Below are positions 40,683 to 49,276 of a DNA stretch of 64,000 nucleotides, in pieces (within the stretch, counting starts at the first letter, position 1; the number at the start of each line of letters is the position of its first letter). A program made the position numbers and the translations under genes. Under the pieces are notes generated by a model. It was not told the origin of the DNA, did not search any database, and worked only from the letters and a program-made list of their open reading frames with translations. The DNA comes from CAZADA01 sp964568975. GTDB lineage: Bacteria > Pseudomonadota > Alphaproteobacteria > Caulobacterales > Maricaulaceae. Location: positions 1 to 64,000 of the forward strand of contig CAZMSO010000014.1 of assembly GCA_964568975.1 (NCBI GenBank), read 5' to 3'.

Positions 40683-40784
40683 GCCCACCAGGCGAGAAAA
40701 TCGCGTCGACTTCGCGCCCACCGACAAAAATGCGCCTCAGTTCCTCACAAAATTGGGGGTGCTGTGTGAGCGCGTGCAACGAAT

Positions 40785-40809
40785 CATTTATGCTGCAGTG
40801 CAGTAAATG
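40785..40809. promoter_or_regulatory. Palindromic site containing CTGC-N3-GCAG
   Basis: The core CTGCAGTGCAG (40793-40803) fits the CTGC-N3-GCAG consensus reported for PhaR, the polyhydroxybutyrate regulator of Paracoccus and Rhodobacter. It is flanked by CATTTA (40785-40790) and TAAATG (40804-40809), extending the dyad. It lies about 45 bp upstream of the Pat-like gene. No phasin or PHB gene is visible here, so regulator identity is inference. Confidence 0.45.
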
Positions 40810-40850
40810 GCGCGCCGCGCCCCCGGCGCGCCAGCCCGGGAGCGCCGTGT

Positions 40851-43334
40851 TTGGCCATACGTCACAACCTCAGCGACGCGTTTGAACCGCGGTCCATGGC
40901 GTTAGTCGGCGCGACTGATCGCCCGGGATCCGTCGGCGACGTCCTGTTGCGTCATATCCTTGAAAGTTTTGACGGTCCTGTGGGTTTGGTCAACGCCAAG
41001 CAGCGCCGCATCGCTGGGCGGGACACCGTGTCGCAACCGGAGCATCTGGAGACGTCGCCAGATCTCGCGGTGATTGCAACGCCGCCTGCGGGACTCACGC
41101 GGGCGGTGCGCGGCCTCGCGGCCCGGGGATGCAAAGCCGCCATTGTCGTCACAGACACGCGCCGCGGCCGCGATGGCCGCGCGTCGCCGGACGCGACCGC
41201 TCTGCGGGCGGCGGCGGGACCGATGCGTCTCATTGGGCCGGGATCCCTCGGTGCGGCGGCGCCATGGGGCCGCGTGTATGCAAGCTTGTCCTCCTTGCGG
41301 CCGGATCCGGGCGGGGTGGCCTTCATCAGCGTGTCCGCCGCCCCAGCGGGTGCGTTGGTGGATTGGGCGAAAGCGCGCGGCGTGGGCTTTTCCCACATCC
41401 TCGCCCTCGGCGACATGGCCGACGTGGATTACGCAGACGCGTTAGACCTTGTGGCGCAGTCGAACCGGGCGGAGGCCGCCGTCCTTGTGATGCGCGATGA
41501 AGCGGTGAACGCCCGTCGGTTCTTGTCCGCGGGACGGGCGTTGGCGCGCGTGAAACCCGTGATCGTGATGCGCAGCGTCTCTCCGGGGGATCCGCCAGGG
41601 CGCGATCAAGCCTATGACGCCGCCTTCGCGCGCGCGGGGATGTTGCGAGTTTCGCGGCTGGAGGAGGTGCTGGCGACCGTCGAGGCGCTGTCAGCGCGAT
41701 CGCCAGCCGATGCGCGCGTCACGCAATTGGGCGACCGCCTGGCGGTCATCGCCAATGGCGCGTCCTTAGCGGCGTTCGCGCTGGAGCGTGTGGGACCGGC
41801 CGGCGCGCGCCTGGCGACGCTGAGCGACAAGAGCCGCGCGCGCCTGCGCGCCTGCGCAGAGGTTATCGCCGGCCCAAACCATGCCGCGCTCAGCCTCTCC
41901 TTAGAAGCCGACGCGGACGCCTACCGCACCGCCGTTGAGACCGTCGCCGACGACCCGGAGGTCGACGCAATACTTGTCATTAATGGGCCGACTGGCGTCG
42001 CCGACGGCCGCGTGATTGCTGAGACCGTGACTGAGGTGGTCAATGCGCGCCGTGCGCGGCCCGGGGCGCGGCGCCCGTGGGTGTTTGCATGCTGGCCCGG
42101 CGGCGGCCACGCCCATGAGGCGGGGGCTGTGTTCGACGCCGCCCAGATCCCCCATTTCCATACGCCGACGGAAGCGATGGACGCCTATGGCCGGCTGCTC
42201 GCATACCGACGCCTGCAAACGATGCTGATGCAAACGCCTGGCAGCCGACACGAGGCCTTTAGTCTCGATCGCGACGGGGCGGCCGCTGTCTTCGCCGCCG
42301 CGCGGGCGGACTCGCGCGACGCGTTAACGCCGGAGGAAGCGCGCCGCGCGCTCAGCGCCTACAACATCGTGTGCCGCGCGCGTGATGATGACGCGTCTCC
42401 GCGCGCCGGCGCGCTCGCGCTGCGTGTCCGCATGGCGGTCGACGCTGTGTTTGGCCCGGTGTTGACCCTCGCCTTAGCCGATCCGGTCGGCCGGGCGCTC
42501 GATCCTGGCGTCGCGGGCCTGCCGCCGCTGACCCTGGCTTTGGCGGAGCAAATGGTGGCGCGGTCGCCGGCGGCGGCGATCTTGCGCGACGCGCCCGAGG
42601 CCCAAAGCGCGCTGGCGCTCCTTTTGGTGCAAGTCGCTCAGCTGGCGACGGATCATGGGGAGGTGGCGGACCTTGATCTGAACCCGGTGTGGGTGTCGGG
42701 CGGCGCGGCGCAGGTCGCTGACGCTGTGATCGCGGTGCGCGACGCGCCGTCCTCCGATCCCGCCGACCGCCTGGCGATCCGCCCTTATCCCATCGCGCTC
42801 GAGCGCACTGTCACGGACCGCGCCGGCGACCGCTATTTGCTGCGCCCGATTTGTCCCGAGGACGAGCCCGCTCTGATCCAGCTGATCGGGCGCCTCGATC
42901 CGGAGCATTTGCGCCTGCGTTTCTTCCAGCCCATCCGCCATGTCAGCCATGAATTCGCGGCCCGCCTGACGCAAATTGATTACGATCGCGAAATGGCCCT
43001 GGTGTTGGTGGACGAGGGCGGACGCCCCGGCGAGTGCACCATTCGCGGCGTGGCGCGGCTGGCGCGCAATGGCGATCACGAAATGGGCGAATACGCCGTC
43101 ACAGTGGAATCACGCCTCCAGGGCCGCGGCCTCGGCCGTGTTCTGATGGAGGTGATCATCACCGAAGCCCGCCGCGCGGGCATGACTGCGATTTTCGGCG
43201 TCGTGCTTCCGGAAAACCGGTCGATGCTGGCCCTGGCTGAAGCGTTGGGCTTCGTACGCGGCGTCGATGCCGATGACCCGCATCTGGCGCGGGTGACGCT
43301 TCAACTGCAAAAGGCGCGTGAAACGACCACCTAA
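40851..43334 (+). CDS. Pat-like protein: NDP-forming acyl-CoA synthetase domains plus GNAT acetyltransferase
   Basis: An 827-residue fusion. Residues 1-440 resemble the CoA-binding and ligase domains of NDP-forming acyl-CoA synthetases (PRSMALVGATDRPGSVGDVL; LAVIATPPAGL). The ATP-grasp part (about 480-630) is short and poorly conserved. Residues 640-825 are a GNAT domain (YLLRPICPEDEPALIQLIGR; SRLQGRGLGRVLMEVIITEA with the acetyl-CoA loop). This is the layout of bacterial Pat lysine acetyltransferases that inactivate acetyl-CoA synthetase. The TTG at 40851 matches the family N-terminus; the next ATG lies at codon 16 within the fold. Confidence 0.82.
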   Translation: MAIRHNLSDAFEPRSMALVGATDRPGSVGDVLLRHILESFDGPVGLVNAKQRRIAGRDTVSQPEHLETSPDLAVIATPPAGLTRAVRGLAARGCKAAIVVTDTRRGRDGRASPDATALRAAAGPMRLIGPGSLGAAAPWGRVYASLSSLRPDPGGVAFISVSAAPAGALVDWAKARGVGFSHILALGDMADVDYADALDLVAQSNRAEAAVLVMRDEAVNARRFLSAGRALARVKPVIVMRSVSPGDPPGRDQAYDAAFARAGMLRVSRLEEVLATVEALSARSPADARVTQLGDRLAVIANGASLAAFALERVGPAGARLATLSDKSRARLRACAEVIAGPNHAALSLSLEADADAYRTAVETVADDPEVDAILVINGPTGVADGRVIAETVTEVVNARRARPGARRPWVFACWPGGGHAHEAGAVFDAAQIPHFHTPTEAMDAYGRLLAYRRLQTMLMQTPGSRHEAFSLDRDGAAAVFAAARADSRDALTPEEARRALSAYNIVCRARDDDASPRAGALALRVRMAVDAVFGPVLTLALADPVGRALDPGVAGLPPLTLALAEQMVARSPAAAILRDAPEAQSALALLLVQVAQLATDHGEVADLDLNPVWVSGGAAQVADAVIAVRDAPSSDPADRLAIRPYPIALERTVTDRAGDRYLLRPICPEDEPALIQLIGRLDPEHLRLRFFQPIRHVSHEFAARLTQIDYDREMALVLVDEGGRPGECTIRGVARLARNGDHEMGEYAVTVESRLQGRGLGRVLMEVIITEARRAGMTAIFGVVLPENRSMLALAEALGFVRGVDADDPHLARVTLQLQKARETTT

Positions 43335-43406
43335 AAGCCCTCTTATGGCGCGAGCTTTGCTCTGCCTTAGGCGAATCCCGCAGCGACGCGCAGGCGTAGG
43401 GCGAAA

Positions 43407-43808
43407 ATGGTCAGCGATATCGATCTTCATGTGGGGCGGCGGTTGCGCCGTCGGCGGCGGCTCTTGGGCCTGACCCAGCAACAGCTGGGCGCAGCGGTGG
43501 GAATCCGCTTCCAGCAAATCCAGAAATATGAGTGCGGCGCCAACCGCTTAAGCGCAGCGCGGCTGTTTCAGCTCGCCCAGGCGCTCAATGTGCCGATCCA
43601 ATACTTTTATGAGGGCTTGGACGTCATTGACGGGCAGGACGTCGCCGCCGCGGGCGATGACATCGACGCAAACGTGTTGTCTCAAAACGAAACGCTGGAG
43701 CTGGTGCGCGCCTACTACCGTCTCGCGGAAGGGCCGCGGCGGCGTCTGTTGGACCTCGCGCGGTCGCTGCATGAGGTGAACGGCGCAGCGCGCGCCGTCG
43801 ATTCCTAA
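43407..43808 (+). CDS. XRE-family helix-turn-helix regulator
   Basis: A 133-residue protein. The helix-turn-helix at residues 8-62 reads HVGRRLRRRRRLLGLTQQQL, AVGIRFQQIQKYECGANRLS and ARLFQLAQALNVPIQYFYEG, a pattern very common in alphaproteobacterial SinR/XRE-like regulators. The C-terminal helix (ELVRAYYRLAEGPRRRLLDL) also belongs to that group. It probably represses through DNA binding; targets are unknown. It is a single gene between the Pat-like gene and the phosphatase. Confidence 0.88.
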   Translation: MVSDIDLHVGRRLRRRRRLLGLTQQQLGAAVGIRFQQIQKYECGANRLSAARLFQLAQALNVPIQYFYEGLDVIDGQDVAAAGDDIDANVLSQNETLELVRAYYRLAEGPRRRLLDLARSLHEVNGAARAVDS

Positions 43809-43871
43809 GGGCAGACGCCCCATCGTCGCACAGGCTTTGGCGCGCCGTGCCGGTTTGGTACGTCTGACGCC

Positions 43872-44711
43872 ATGAGCACTTTGTCGCCGTCGCCGACGCC
43901 CTCACCCCCGCCGCTGGACTGGCGGCCCTGGCGCGCTGTCGCGCTTGACGCCGCCGACTGCGCGCGCACGCAAACGCTGGCGCGGTTCTTCAGCGCGTCG
44001 GCGGTCGACGATAAAGGCGGCCCCGGCCGTTTTGATCCCGTCACGGAAGCCGACCGCCAGGCCGAAGCGGCCATGCGCGCGCTGCTGGAGAGCCTCGCTG
44101 CGGACCACGGCGTGGACGGGGAGGAGTGGCCGACGCGCCCCGCCGCGGGCCCGTGGAGCTGGACGCTCGATCCCGTGGACGGCACGCGCAGCTTTATTTG
44201 CGGCTTTCCGACCTGGACCACGCTCATTGCTCTGGCCCACCAGGGGCGGCCGATCCTCGGGGTCATCGACGCGCCGGTCTTGGACGACCGCTTTATTGGC
44301 GATCCCGAGGGCGCCGCGCGCCAACGACGGGGCGAAACATTCGCGCTGCAAACCCGCCCCTGCGCGCGCCTGACCGACGCGATTGTCGCCGCCACCGCGC
44401 CTGACATGTTCACGCGCGCGGAGTGGGGCGGCTTCGACATGATCGCCCACGCCGCGCGGCTTGCGCGGTTTGGAGCGGACGCCTACGCCTACGCCATGCT
44501 CGCGGCCGGACAAGTGGACTTGGTGGTGGAGGCGGGACTGAAGCCCTATGACGTGCGCGCGCTGATCCCGGTGGTGCGCGGGGCGGGCGGCGTCATCACG
44601 ACTTGGCGCGGCGATCCCGAAGCTGTCCATGATGGCGGCCAAGTGGTCGCAGCCGGCGACGCGCGGGTGCATGAGGAAGCCCTCGCTGTGCTTGCGCGGG
44701 TCGCGGCCTGA
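43872..44711 (+). CDS. Inositol monophosphatase-family phosphatase (histidinol-phosphatase type)
   Basis: A 279-residue member of the metal-dependent IMPase fold. DPVTEADRQAEAAMRALLES is the first metal motif, followed by Glu-Glu in VDGEEW and LDPVDGTRSFICGFPTWTTL (second motif, about 97-116). GLKPYDVRALIPVVRGAGG, in place of the usual WD-x-AA, closes the metal site. RSFICGFPTW with GVIDAPVLDDRFIG is more like HisN-type histidinol-phosphate phosphatases than true inositol phosphatases. The substrate is therefore probably L-histidinol phosphate, but that is not certain. Confidence 0.85.
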   Translation: MSTLSPSPTPSPPPLDWRPWRAVALDAADCARTQTLARFFSASAVDDKGGPGRFDPVTEADRQAEAAMRALLESLAADHGVDGEEWPTRPAAGPWSWTLDPVDGTRSFICGFPTWTTLIALAHQGRPILGVIDAPVLDDRFIGDPEGAARQRRGETFALQTRPCARLTDAIVAATAPDMFTRAEWGGFDMIAHAARLARFGADAYAYAMLAAGQVDLVVEAGLKPYDVRALIPVVRGAGGVITTWRGDPEAVHDGGQVVAAGDARVHEEALAVLARVAA

Positions 44712-44713
44712 GC

Positions 44714-45880
44714 GTGACGCCTATGGACCAAGGGCCCGGCGACGCGGGCGCCCCGCTTGAGCTCTTTGTCGTCGCCCCGCCCGGCCTTGAGCCTCAAGTG
44801 GCGGAGGACTGTCGCGCCCTCGGTCTGGAGCCGCGCATCACCGCAGGCGGCGTTACGGCGAGCGGCGATTGGCCGGCGGTCTGGCGCGCCAATCTGTGGC
44901 TGCGCGTCGCAAGCCGCGTCCTAGTGCGCGTGGCCACGTTTCCGGCGACGCACTTAGCCCAGCTTGATAAGCGCGCACGCCGCGCGCGATGGGCGACGCT
45001 CTTGCGGCCGGACACACCGATCCGGGTGGAGGCGACGTGTCGCCGCTCACGCATTTACCATTCCGGCGCCGCCGCCGAACGGGTGGCGCGTGCGGCCGCT
45101 GAAGGCGCGCGAGCCCGCCTGGCGATAGGCGACGGCGAGGCGGATGGCGACGACCACGACGCCGTGCGCATTCTTGTGCGCATTGACGCCAATCTCTGCA
45201 CGGTGAGCCTCGACACGTCCGGCGCGCTTCTTCACAAGCGCGGATTCCGCCGCGACGTCAGCGCAGCACCTCTGCGCGAGACGCTTGCGGCCGGTTTTCT
45301 GAAGGCTTGCGGGTATCAAGGTGATGAACCGCTTGTCGATCCCATGTGCGGATCCGGCGCGATTGTGCTGGAAGCCGCCGACATCGCCGCAGGTTTAGCG
45401 CCGGGGCGCGCGCGCGCCTTCGCGTTTGAGCGCCTGGCGACCTTCGATCGCGAGGCCTGGGCGGCGCTGAAGGCCAAGGCCGAACCCCGGCGCGCCGCCG
45501 TGGCCTGCGCGTTTGGTTATGATCGCGACGCCCGCGCGATCGACCTCAGCCGCGCCAACGCGGCGCGCGCGGGCCTTAAGCACGCCGTTCAGTTTACGGA
45601 ACAGACCGTCAGCATGTTGACGCCGCCCACGGCGGAGCCGGGCCTCGTGCTGACCAACCCGCCCTATGGCGCGCGGCTCAGCGACCGCCAGCGCTTGCCC
45701 GCGCTTTATGAAGCGTTCGGGCGGGTGCTGCGGGAACGCTTTTCCGGCTGGCGCGTCGGCGTGATCACCAGCGAGGCGACGTTTGCCCGCGCGACGCGCT
45801 TGCCGTTTCACGCGCCGGGACCGCCCGTCCCCCATGGCGGACTTCGGGTGCGCCTCTACCAGACCGGACCTTTGCCGTAA
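44714..45880 (+). CDS. THUMP-domain class I methyltransferase (RlmL N-terminal type)
   Basis: A 388-residue protein. The N-terminal ferredoxin-like/THUMP region is at about 1-165. Then comes the Rossmann methyltransferase with VDPMCGSGAIVLEAADIAAG (SAM-binding) and LTNPPYGARLSD (NPPY catalytic motif for N2-guanine methylation). It corresponds to the first half of E. coli RlmKL, which makes m2G2445 in 23S rRNA. The start may be the GTG at 44714 or the ATG three codons later (44723). Confidence 0.88.
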   Translation: MTPMDQGPGDAGAPLELFVVAPPGLEPQVAEDCRALGLEPRITAGGVTASGDWPAVWRANLWLRVASRVLVRVATFPATHLAQLDKRARRARWATLLRPDTPIRVEATCRRSRIYHSGAAAERVARAAAEGARARLAIGDGEADGDDHDAVRILVRIDANLCTVSLDTSGALLHKRGFRRDVSAAPLRETLAAGFLKACGYQGDEPLVDPMCGSGAIVLEAADIAAGLAPGRARAFAFERLATFDREAWAALKAKAEPRRAAVACAFGYDRDARAIDLSRANAARAGLKHAVQFTEQTVSMLTPPTAEPGLVLTNPPYGARLSDRQRLPALYEAFGRVLRERFSGWRVGVITSEATFARATRLPFHAPGPPVPHGGLRVRLYQTGPLP

Positions 45881-45886
45881 CTCCGC

Positions 45887-46885
45887 TTACTCATCGCCGG
45901 CTGGTTTGCGGAACAAGAGCGCCATTTGGTCCGGCTCGCCGATGGCGTCATAGGCGGCGCGGTCAAAGTCGGGATCAAACGGCTCCCCCAGCGGGCTGGT
46001 GCGGTTGAAGGGCGCAAGCGTCCACACGCCAAACGGATGGTCGGCGTCGTCTTTCGGATTCTCAAGGATCGCGCTTTGCGCCTCTAACGTGAAGCCCGCC
46101 TCCTCCGCCAAGCGCACCACAAACGAAGTGCGGACATAACCGCTCAGCGCGCTTGGGTCTTGGGGCGCGTTCTCCGGCGCGCGATATTGCACAACCGTCA
46201 GCGCGCCGCCTGGACGCACAAGCGCGTAAAGGTCGCGGAACGCCTTCTCCGCCATGCCGAGGGCCATCCACACATGCACATCATTCACGCTGAGCACGGC
46301 GTCCGCCGGCGGCTCCAAGACCGGCGTCGGCGTCGTCGGCCCGAGATCAATCAGCGGAGGCGGCGGGCCAAGCCGGGGGTCTGCGAAACGCAAGACAAGC
46401 GCCTCACGAAGTGCCGCCGCGCCCATCCCTTGCGTGACGCCGCCGGCCCGCAACACCGCACGCCCAGCGTCGAGGCTCGGCGCCGGCGGCGTCGCCGCCA
46501 CATACCGCCCGCCGCCGGCGCGGAGGTATGGCGCTAAAATCGCAGCGTGCCACCCGCCGCCAGGCCAAGCCTCCACCACGGCGTGGCTTGCACGCACGCC
46601 CATAAAGGCGAACAACTCCAATGGCTTGCGCGCCCCGTCGCGAGCCCGCTCCTCCGGCGGCCGCCACGCTCCGGCAGCCGCCCAGGCCAGCGTGCCCACA
46701 ACCGGCCCCGCCTCAGCCGCCGGCGGCGCGGGCGGGTCGACGACGTCTCGCACCGGCGCCGGCGGCGGCGCGTTCAACGTCTCCCCCGCGAACCCCCGGT
46801 CATCGGGCGCGCGATCGTGAGAGCCCGCCTGGGACCCGCGGCCGTCGCCACACGCGGTCAGCACCGTCAGGCAACTGACAAGCAT
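45887..46885 (-). CDS. Predicted SAM-dependent methyltransferase with lipoprotein-like signal
   Basis: A 332-residue product starting MLVSCLTVLTACGDGRGS: a short hydrophobic stretch and lipobox LTAC. After a Pro/Ala linker comes the domain typical of exported predicted methyltransferases (COG4798 type): RARDGARKPLELFAFMGVRA, VVEAWPGGGWHAAILAPYLR (glycine-rich SAM loop) and VNDVHVWMALGMAEKAFRDL. The signal lacks the usual Lys/Arg at its start, so the true start may differ. The in-frame ATG at 47077 would leave no room for a promoter before the divergent hsp20 gene and buries the signal. Substrate unknown. Confidence 0.7.
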   Translation of the reverse strand: MLVSCLTVLTACGDGRGSQAGSHDRAPDDRGFAGETLNAPPPAPVRDVVDPPAPPAAEAGPVVGTLAWAAAGAWRPPEERARDGARKPLELFAFMGVRASHAVVEAWPGGGWHAAILAPYLRAGGGRYVAATPPAPSLDAGRAVLRAGGVTQGMGAAALREALVLRFADPRLGPPPPLIDLGPTTPTPVLEPPADAVLSVNDVHVWMALGMAEKAFRDLYALVRPGGALTVVQYRAPENAPQDPSALSGYVRTSFVVRLAEEAGFTLEAQSAILENPKDDADHPFGVWTLAPFNRTSPLGEPFDPDFDRAAYDAIGEPDQMALLFRKPAGDE

Positions 46886-47092
46886 CAGCGCCTTGAACCG
46901 CCGCCCTTGCGCCGCCGTCGGGCGCCACCCACATCGGGGTCGAACGCCGCAGATGCGGGTTCGCAGCGGGAAGACGGGGTCGCCCAAGCGGGGCCAGCCT
47001 TCTTGCTTTTTGGGCCGCAGCGCCGGCGCTCCATCAGGCGGGGCGGGCGGTGTGAAGCGGTCGGACATGTTGCTCATTGAGAGGATGTGACC

Positions 47093-47551
47093 ATGCGCAC
47101 GATTGATTTGTCTCCCCTATACCGCTCCGTCGTGGGCGTCGATCGGATGATCTCCATGCTGGACGCCGCCACCCGCGCGGACGCCGGCGCCACCTATCCT
47201 CCCTTCAACATCGAAGAAATCGGTGAAGACGCTTACCGCGTCGAGCTCGCCGTGGCGGGTTTCTCGGAGGATGATCTCACAATCGAAGTCCAAGGCGATT
47301 TGCTGACGATCCAAGGCCGTCGCGACCGCGCTGACGGTGAACGCAAATACATTCACCGCGGCATCGCCGAGCGCGCTTTTGAGCGCCGCTTTACGCTGGC
47401 CGAGCACGTGTCCGTCAATGGCGCGTCCTTGCGCGACGGGCTGTTGGTGATCGACTTGGTGCGCGAAGTGCCTGAGGCGCAAAAGCCGCGGACCATCGCG
47501 ATCCGCTCCAGCGCGACGACCTCTCAGCTGCTGCACGGCGAAGTGGCTTAA
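47093..47551 (+). CDS. Small heat-shock protein (IbpA/Hsp20)
   Basis: A 152-residue alpha-crystallin protein of the IbpA type: MRTIDLSPLYRSVVGVDRMI at the start, PPFNIEEIGEDAYRVELAVA, FSEDDLTIEVQGDLLTIQGR, then RGIAERAFERRFTLAEHV and a C-terminal IAI motif (PRTIAIRS). It binds aggregating proteins as a holdase. The ATG at 47093 follows GAGAGG; a GTG two codons earlier is in frame. A strong terminator follows. No convincing heat-shock promoter was found. Confidence 0.95.
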   Translation: MRTIDLSPLYRSVVGVDRMISMLDAATRADAGATYPPFNIEEIGEDAYRVELAVAGFSEDDLTIEVQGDLLTIQGRRDRADGERKYIHRGIAERAFERRFTLAEHVSVNGASLRDGLLVIDLVREVPEAQKPRTIAIRSSATTSQLLHGEVA

Positions 47552-47610
47552 GCGCCGGCGCATGTGACTGCATGCTTGTGACGAGTTGTTCTCCCTTTCC
47601 CCCGACTGGA

Positions 47611-47637
47611 GGGCCGCGCGCTGCGCGGCCCTTTTTT
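47611..47637 (+). terminator. Intrinsic terminator after the hsp20 gene
   Basis: GGGCCGCGC pairs with GCGCGGCCC (9 bp, 3-nt loop), followed by six Ts. It lies 60 bp after the hsp20 stop and just before the convergent ribD-like gene ends. Confidence 0.92.
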
Positions 47638-47643
47638 CGGGGC

Positions 47644-48318
47644 TCATCCCAGGTCGTTGGATCCGAGCAAGCCCGCCCGCGCCAGGGCCTGCGTCACGGG
47701 CGCGCCAGGCGCGACGCGCACGCGGTTGAGCCCCCGCCGCCCCAGCGCCTCCAATTGGGCCGCCAAATCACCGGCGGGATCGAGCATCCCCGCTGATGAG
47801 ACGTCGGCGTCGAACCCGTCTGCGTCCGTCTGCGCCACCACTAAGGGGCGGCCCGTACGCACGCGATGAAAAAAGCCGCTGTTGAGCGCCTGCGCCTCCC
47901 CACAGCGCAGGCCTTCCACGACATCGACGCCTGCGCCGCGCAACAGCGCCACGCCCGCGCCCGCGGCGTTGGGGTGGGGATCGCGGCACGCGATCACGAC
48001 CCGCGAAACTGCGGCGTCGCACAAGCGACGCGCGCATGACAGAGCCCTTGGATCGCTGCGCGCCGCGCAGGGCTCCAAGCTCACATAAGCCGTCGCCCCG
48101 GGGGCGCGCCCGCCAAGCTGCGCGAGAGCCGCCTCCTCCGCATGGGGGCGACCGCCGGGGCCCGTGGCGCCCTCCGCCAGCACGTGGCCGCCCGCGGCGA
48201 TCACGCACCCCACGGCGGGGTTGGGCGCTGTGGTCCCCAAGCGCTGCCGCGCAAGGGCGAGCGCGCGATCCATGGCGTCTCGGTCAGCCGCCGTCCAAGC
48301 GCCCGCGCCCGCGCTCAC
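47644..48318 (-). CDS. Truncated RibD-like deaminase
   Basis: A 224-residue protein. The deaminase domain (about 12-150) is intact: NPAVGCVIAAGG, zinc/proton-relay GRPHAEEAALAQLG (HAE) and YVSLEPCAARSDPRALSCAR with the zinc cysteines. A complete RibD (about 360 residues) has a C-terminal reductase domain; here only about 70 residues follow (RTGRPLVVAQTDADGFDADV), with a short remnant ending at residue 224. It could deaminate the riboflavin-pathway pyrimidine without reducing it, or act on another substrate. Its ATG overlaps the gpmA stop by 4 bp. Confidence 0.75.
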   Translation of the reverse strand: MSAGAGAWTAADRDAMDRALALARQRLGTTAPNPAVGCVIAAGGHVLAEGATGPGGRPHAEEAALAQLGGRAPGATAYVSLEPCAARSDPRALSCARRLCDAAVSRVVIACRDPHPNAAGAGVALLRGAGVDVVEGLRCGEAQALNSGFFHRVRTGRPLVVAQTDADGFDADVSSAGMLDPAGDLAAQLEALGRRGLNRVRVAPGAPVTQALARAGLLGSNDLG

Positions 48319-49046
48319 GCGGAAGCCGGCTCCGGCGCCGCCGTCGCCCGCTCAGCGTCGAGATACCGCACATCGCGCGCCGTCAGCGCGCCCGTCGCGA
48401 AGGTCACCACCAGCGGATTGCCCGTCGGCACTTCGACATTCACAATTTCGGCGTCCGGTACGGCGAACAGATGCTTGATCAACGCTCGAATGGAATTGCC
48501 ATGGGCGGCGATGATCACATGCTCGCCCGCCAAAAGCCTCGGCGCGATCGCGCTTTCCCAATACGGAATCACCCGCTCCAGCGTCGTTTTGAGCGATTCC
48601 GTCGCCGGCAGCGCCCCCGCCGGCAGCCGCGCATAGCGGGGATCATGGGCGAAGGCGTTGGGATGGTCCGCGGGCATGGGCGGCGGCGGCGTGTCATAAG
48701 AACGCCGCCAGATCTTCACTTGCTCATCGCCATGTTTCGCGGCGGTCTCGGCCTTATTCAGCCCCGTCAGGCCGCCATAATGGCGCTCATTCAGCCGCCA
48801 ATCCTTCTCCACAGGGATCCACACACGGCCAAGCTCATCAAGCGCCAGATTGAGTGTTCGGATCGCGCGGGTCAGCACAGAGGTATAGGCCCGATCCGGC
48901 AAGACGCCCGCCTCCCGCAGCAGACGGCCGGCCGCGCGCGCTTGCGCCTCGCCTTCAGCCGTGAGGTCGACATCCACCCACCCCGTGAACCGGTTTTCGA
49001 GATTCCAGGCGGATTGGCCGTGGCGCAAAAAGGTGAGGGTGGTCAT
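48315..49046 (-). CDS. gpmA: 2,3-bisphosphoglycerate-dependent phosphoglycerate mutase
   Basis: A 243-residue dPGM of the histidine phosphatase superfamily that interconverts 3- and 2-phosphoglycerate in glycolysis. The phosphorylated His lies in FLRHGQSAWNLENRFTGW. LNERHYGGLTGLNKAE, RRSYDTPPPP and the second His in IIAAHGNSIRAL are all standard. The ATG at 49046 is the family start; the upstream extension to 49178 is not. Confidence 0.95.
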   Translation of the reverse strand: MTTLTFLRHGQSAWNLENRFTGWVDVDLTAEGEAQARAAGRLLREAGVLPDRAYTSVLTRAIRTLNLALDELGRVWIPVEKDWRLNERHYGGLTGLNKAETAAKHGDEQVKIWRRSYDTPPPPMPADHPNAFAHDPRYARLPAGALPATESLKTTLERVIPYWESAIAPRLLAGEHVIIAAHGNSIRALIKHLFAVPDAEIVNVEVPTGNPLVVTFATGALTARDVRYLDAERATAAPEPASA

Positions 49047-49276
49047 GGGCGGCGTGTCCGAATTCACGAGGCGATGATGCAGGCGTAACGCGGCGCTCGA
49101 CGAGCGACAAGGGCGCGCGGATGGGATGCGGCCGCAGACCTTGACACGCGCTTGACGCGCTGATGCGCGAGTCGACAATCGGCGGGCCAGTATGGTTTCC
49201 GCCCTTGAACAGTGTGGACAAGCAAGGCTAAGTGCCCGCGACGACCGAGGTTCGCAAAACTCTTGGAGGATTCTTA

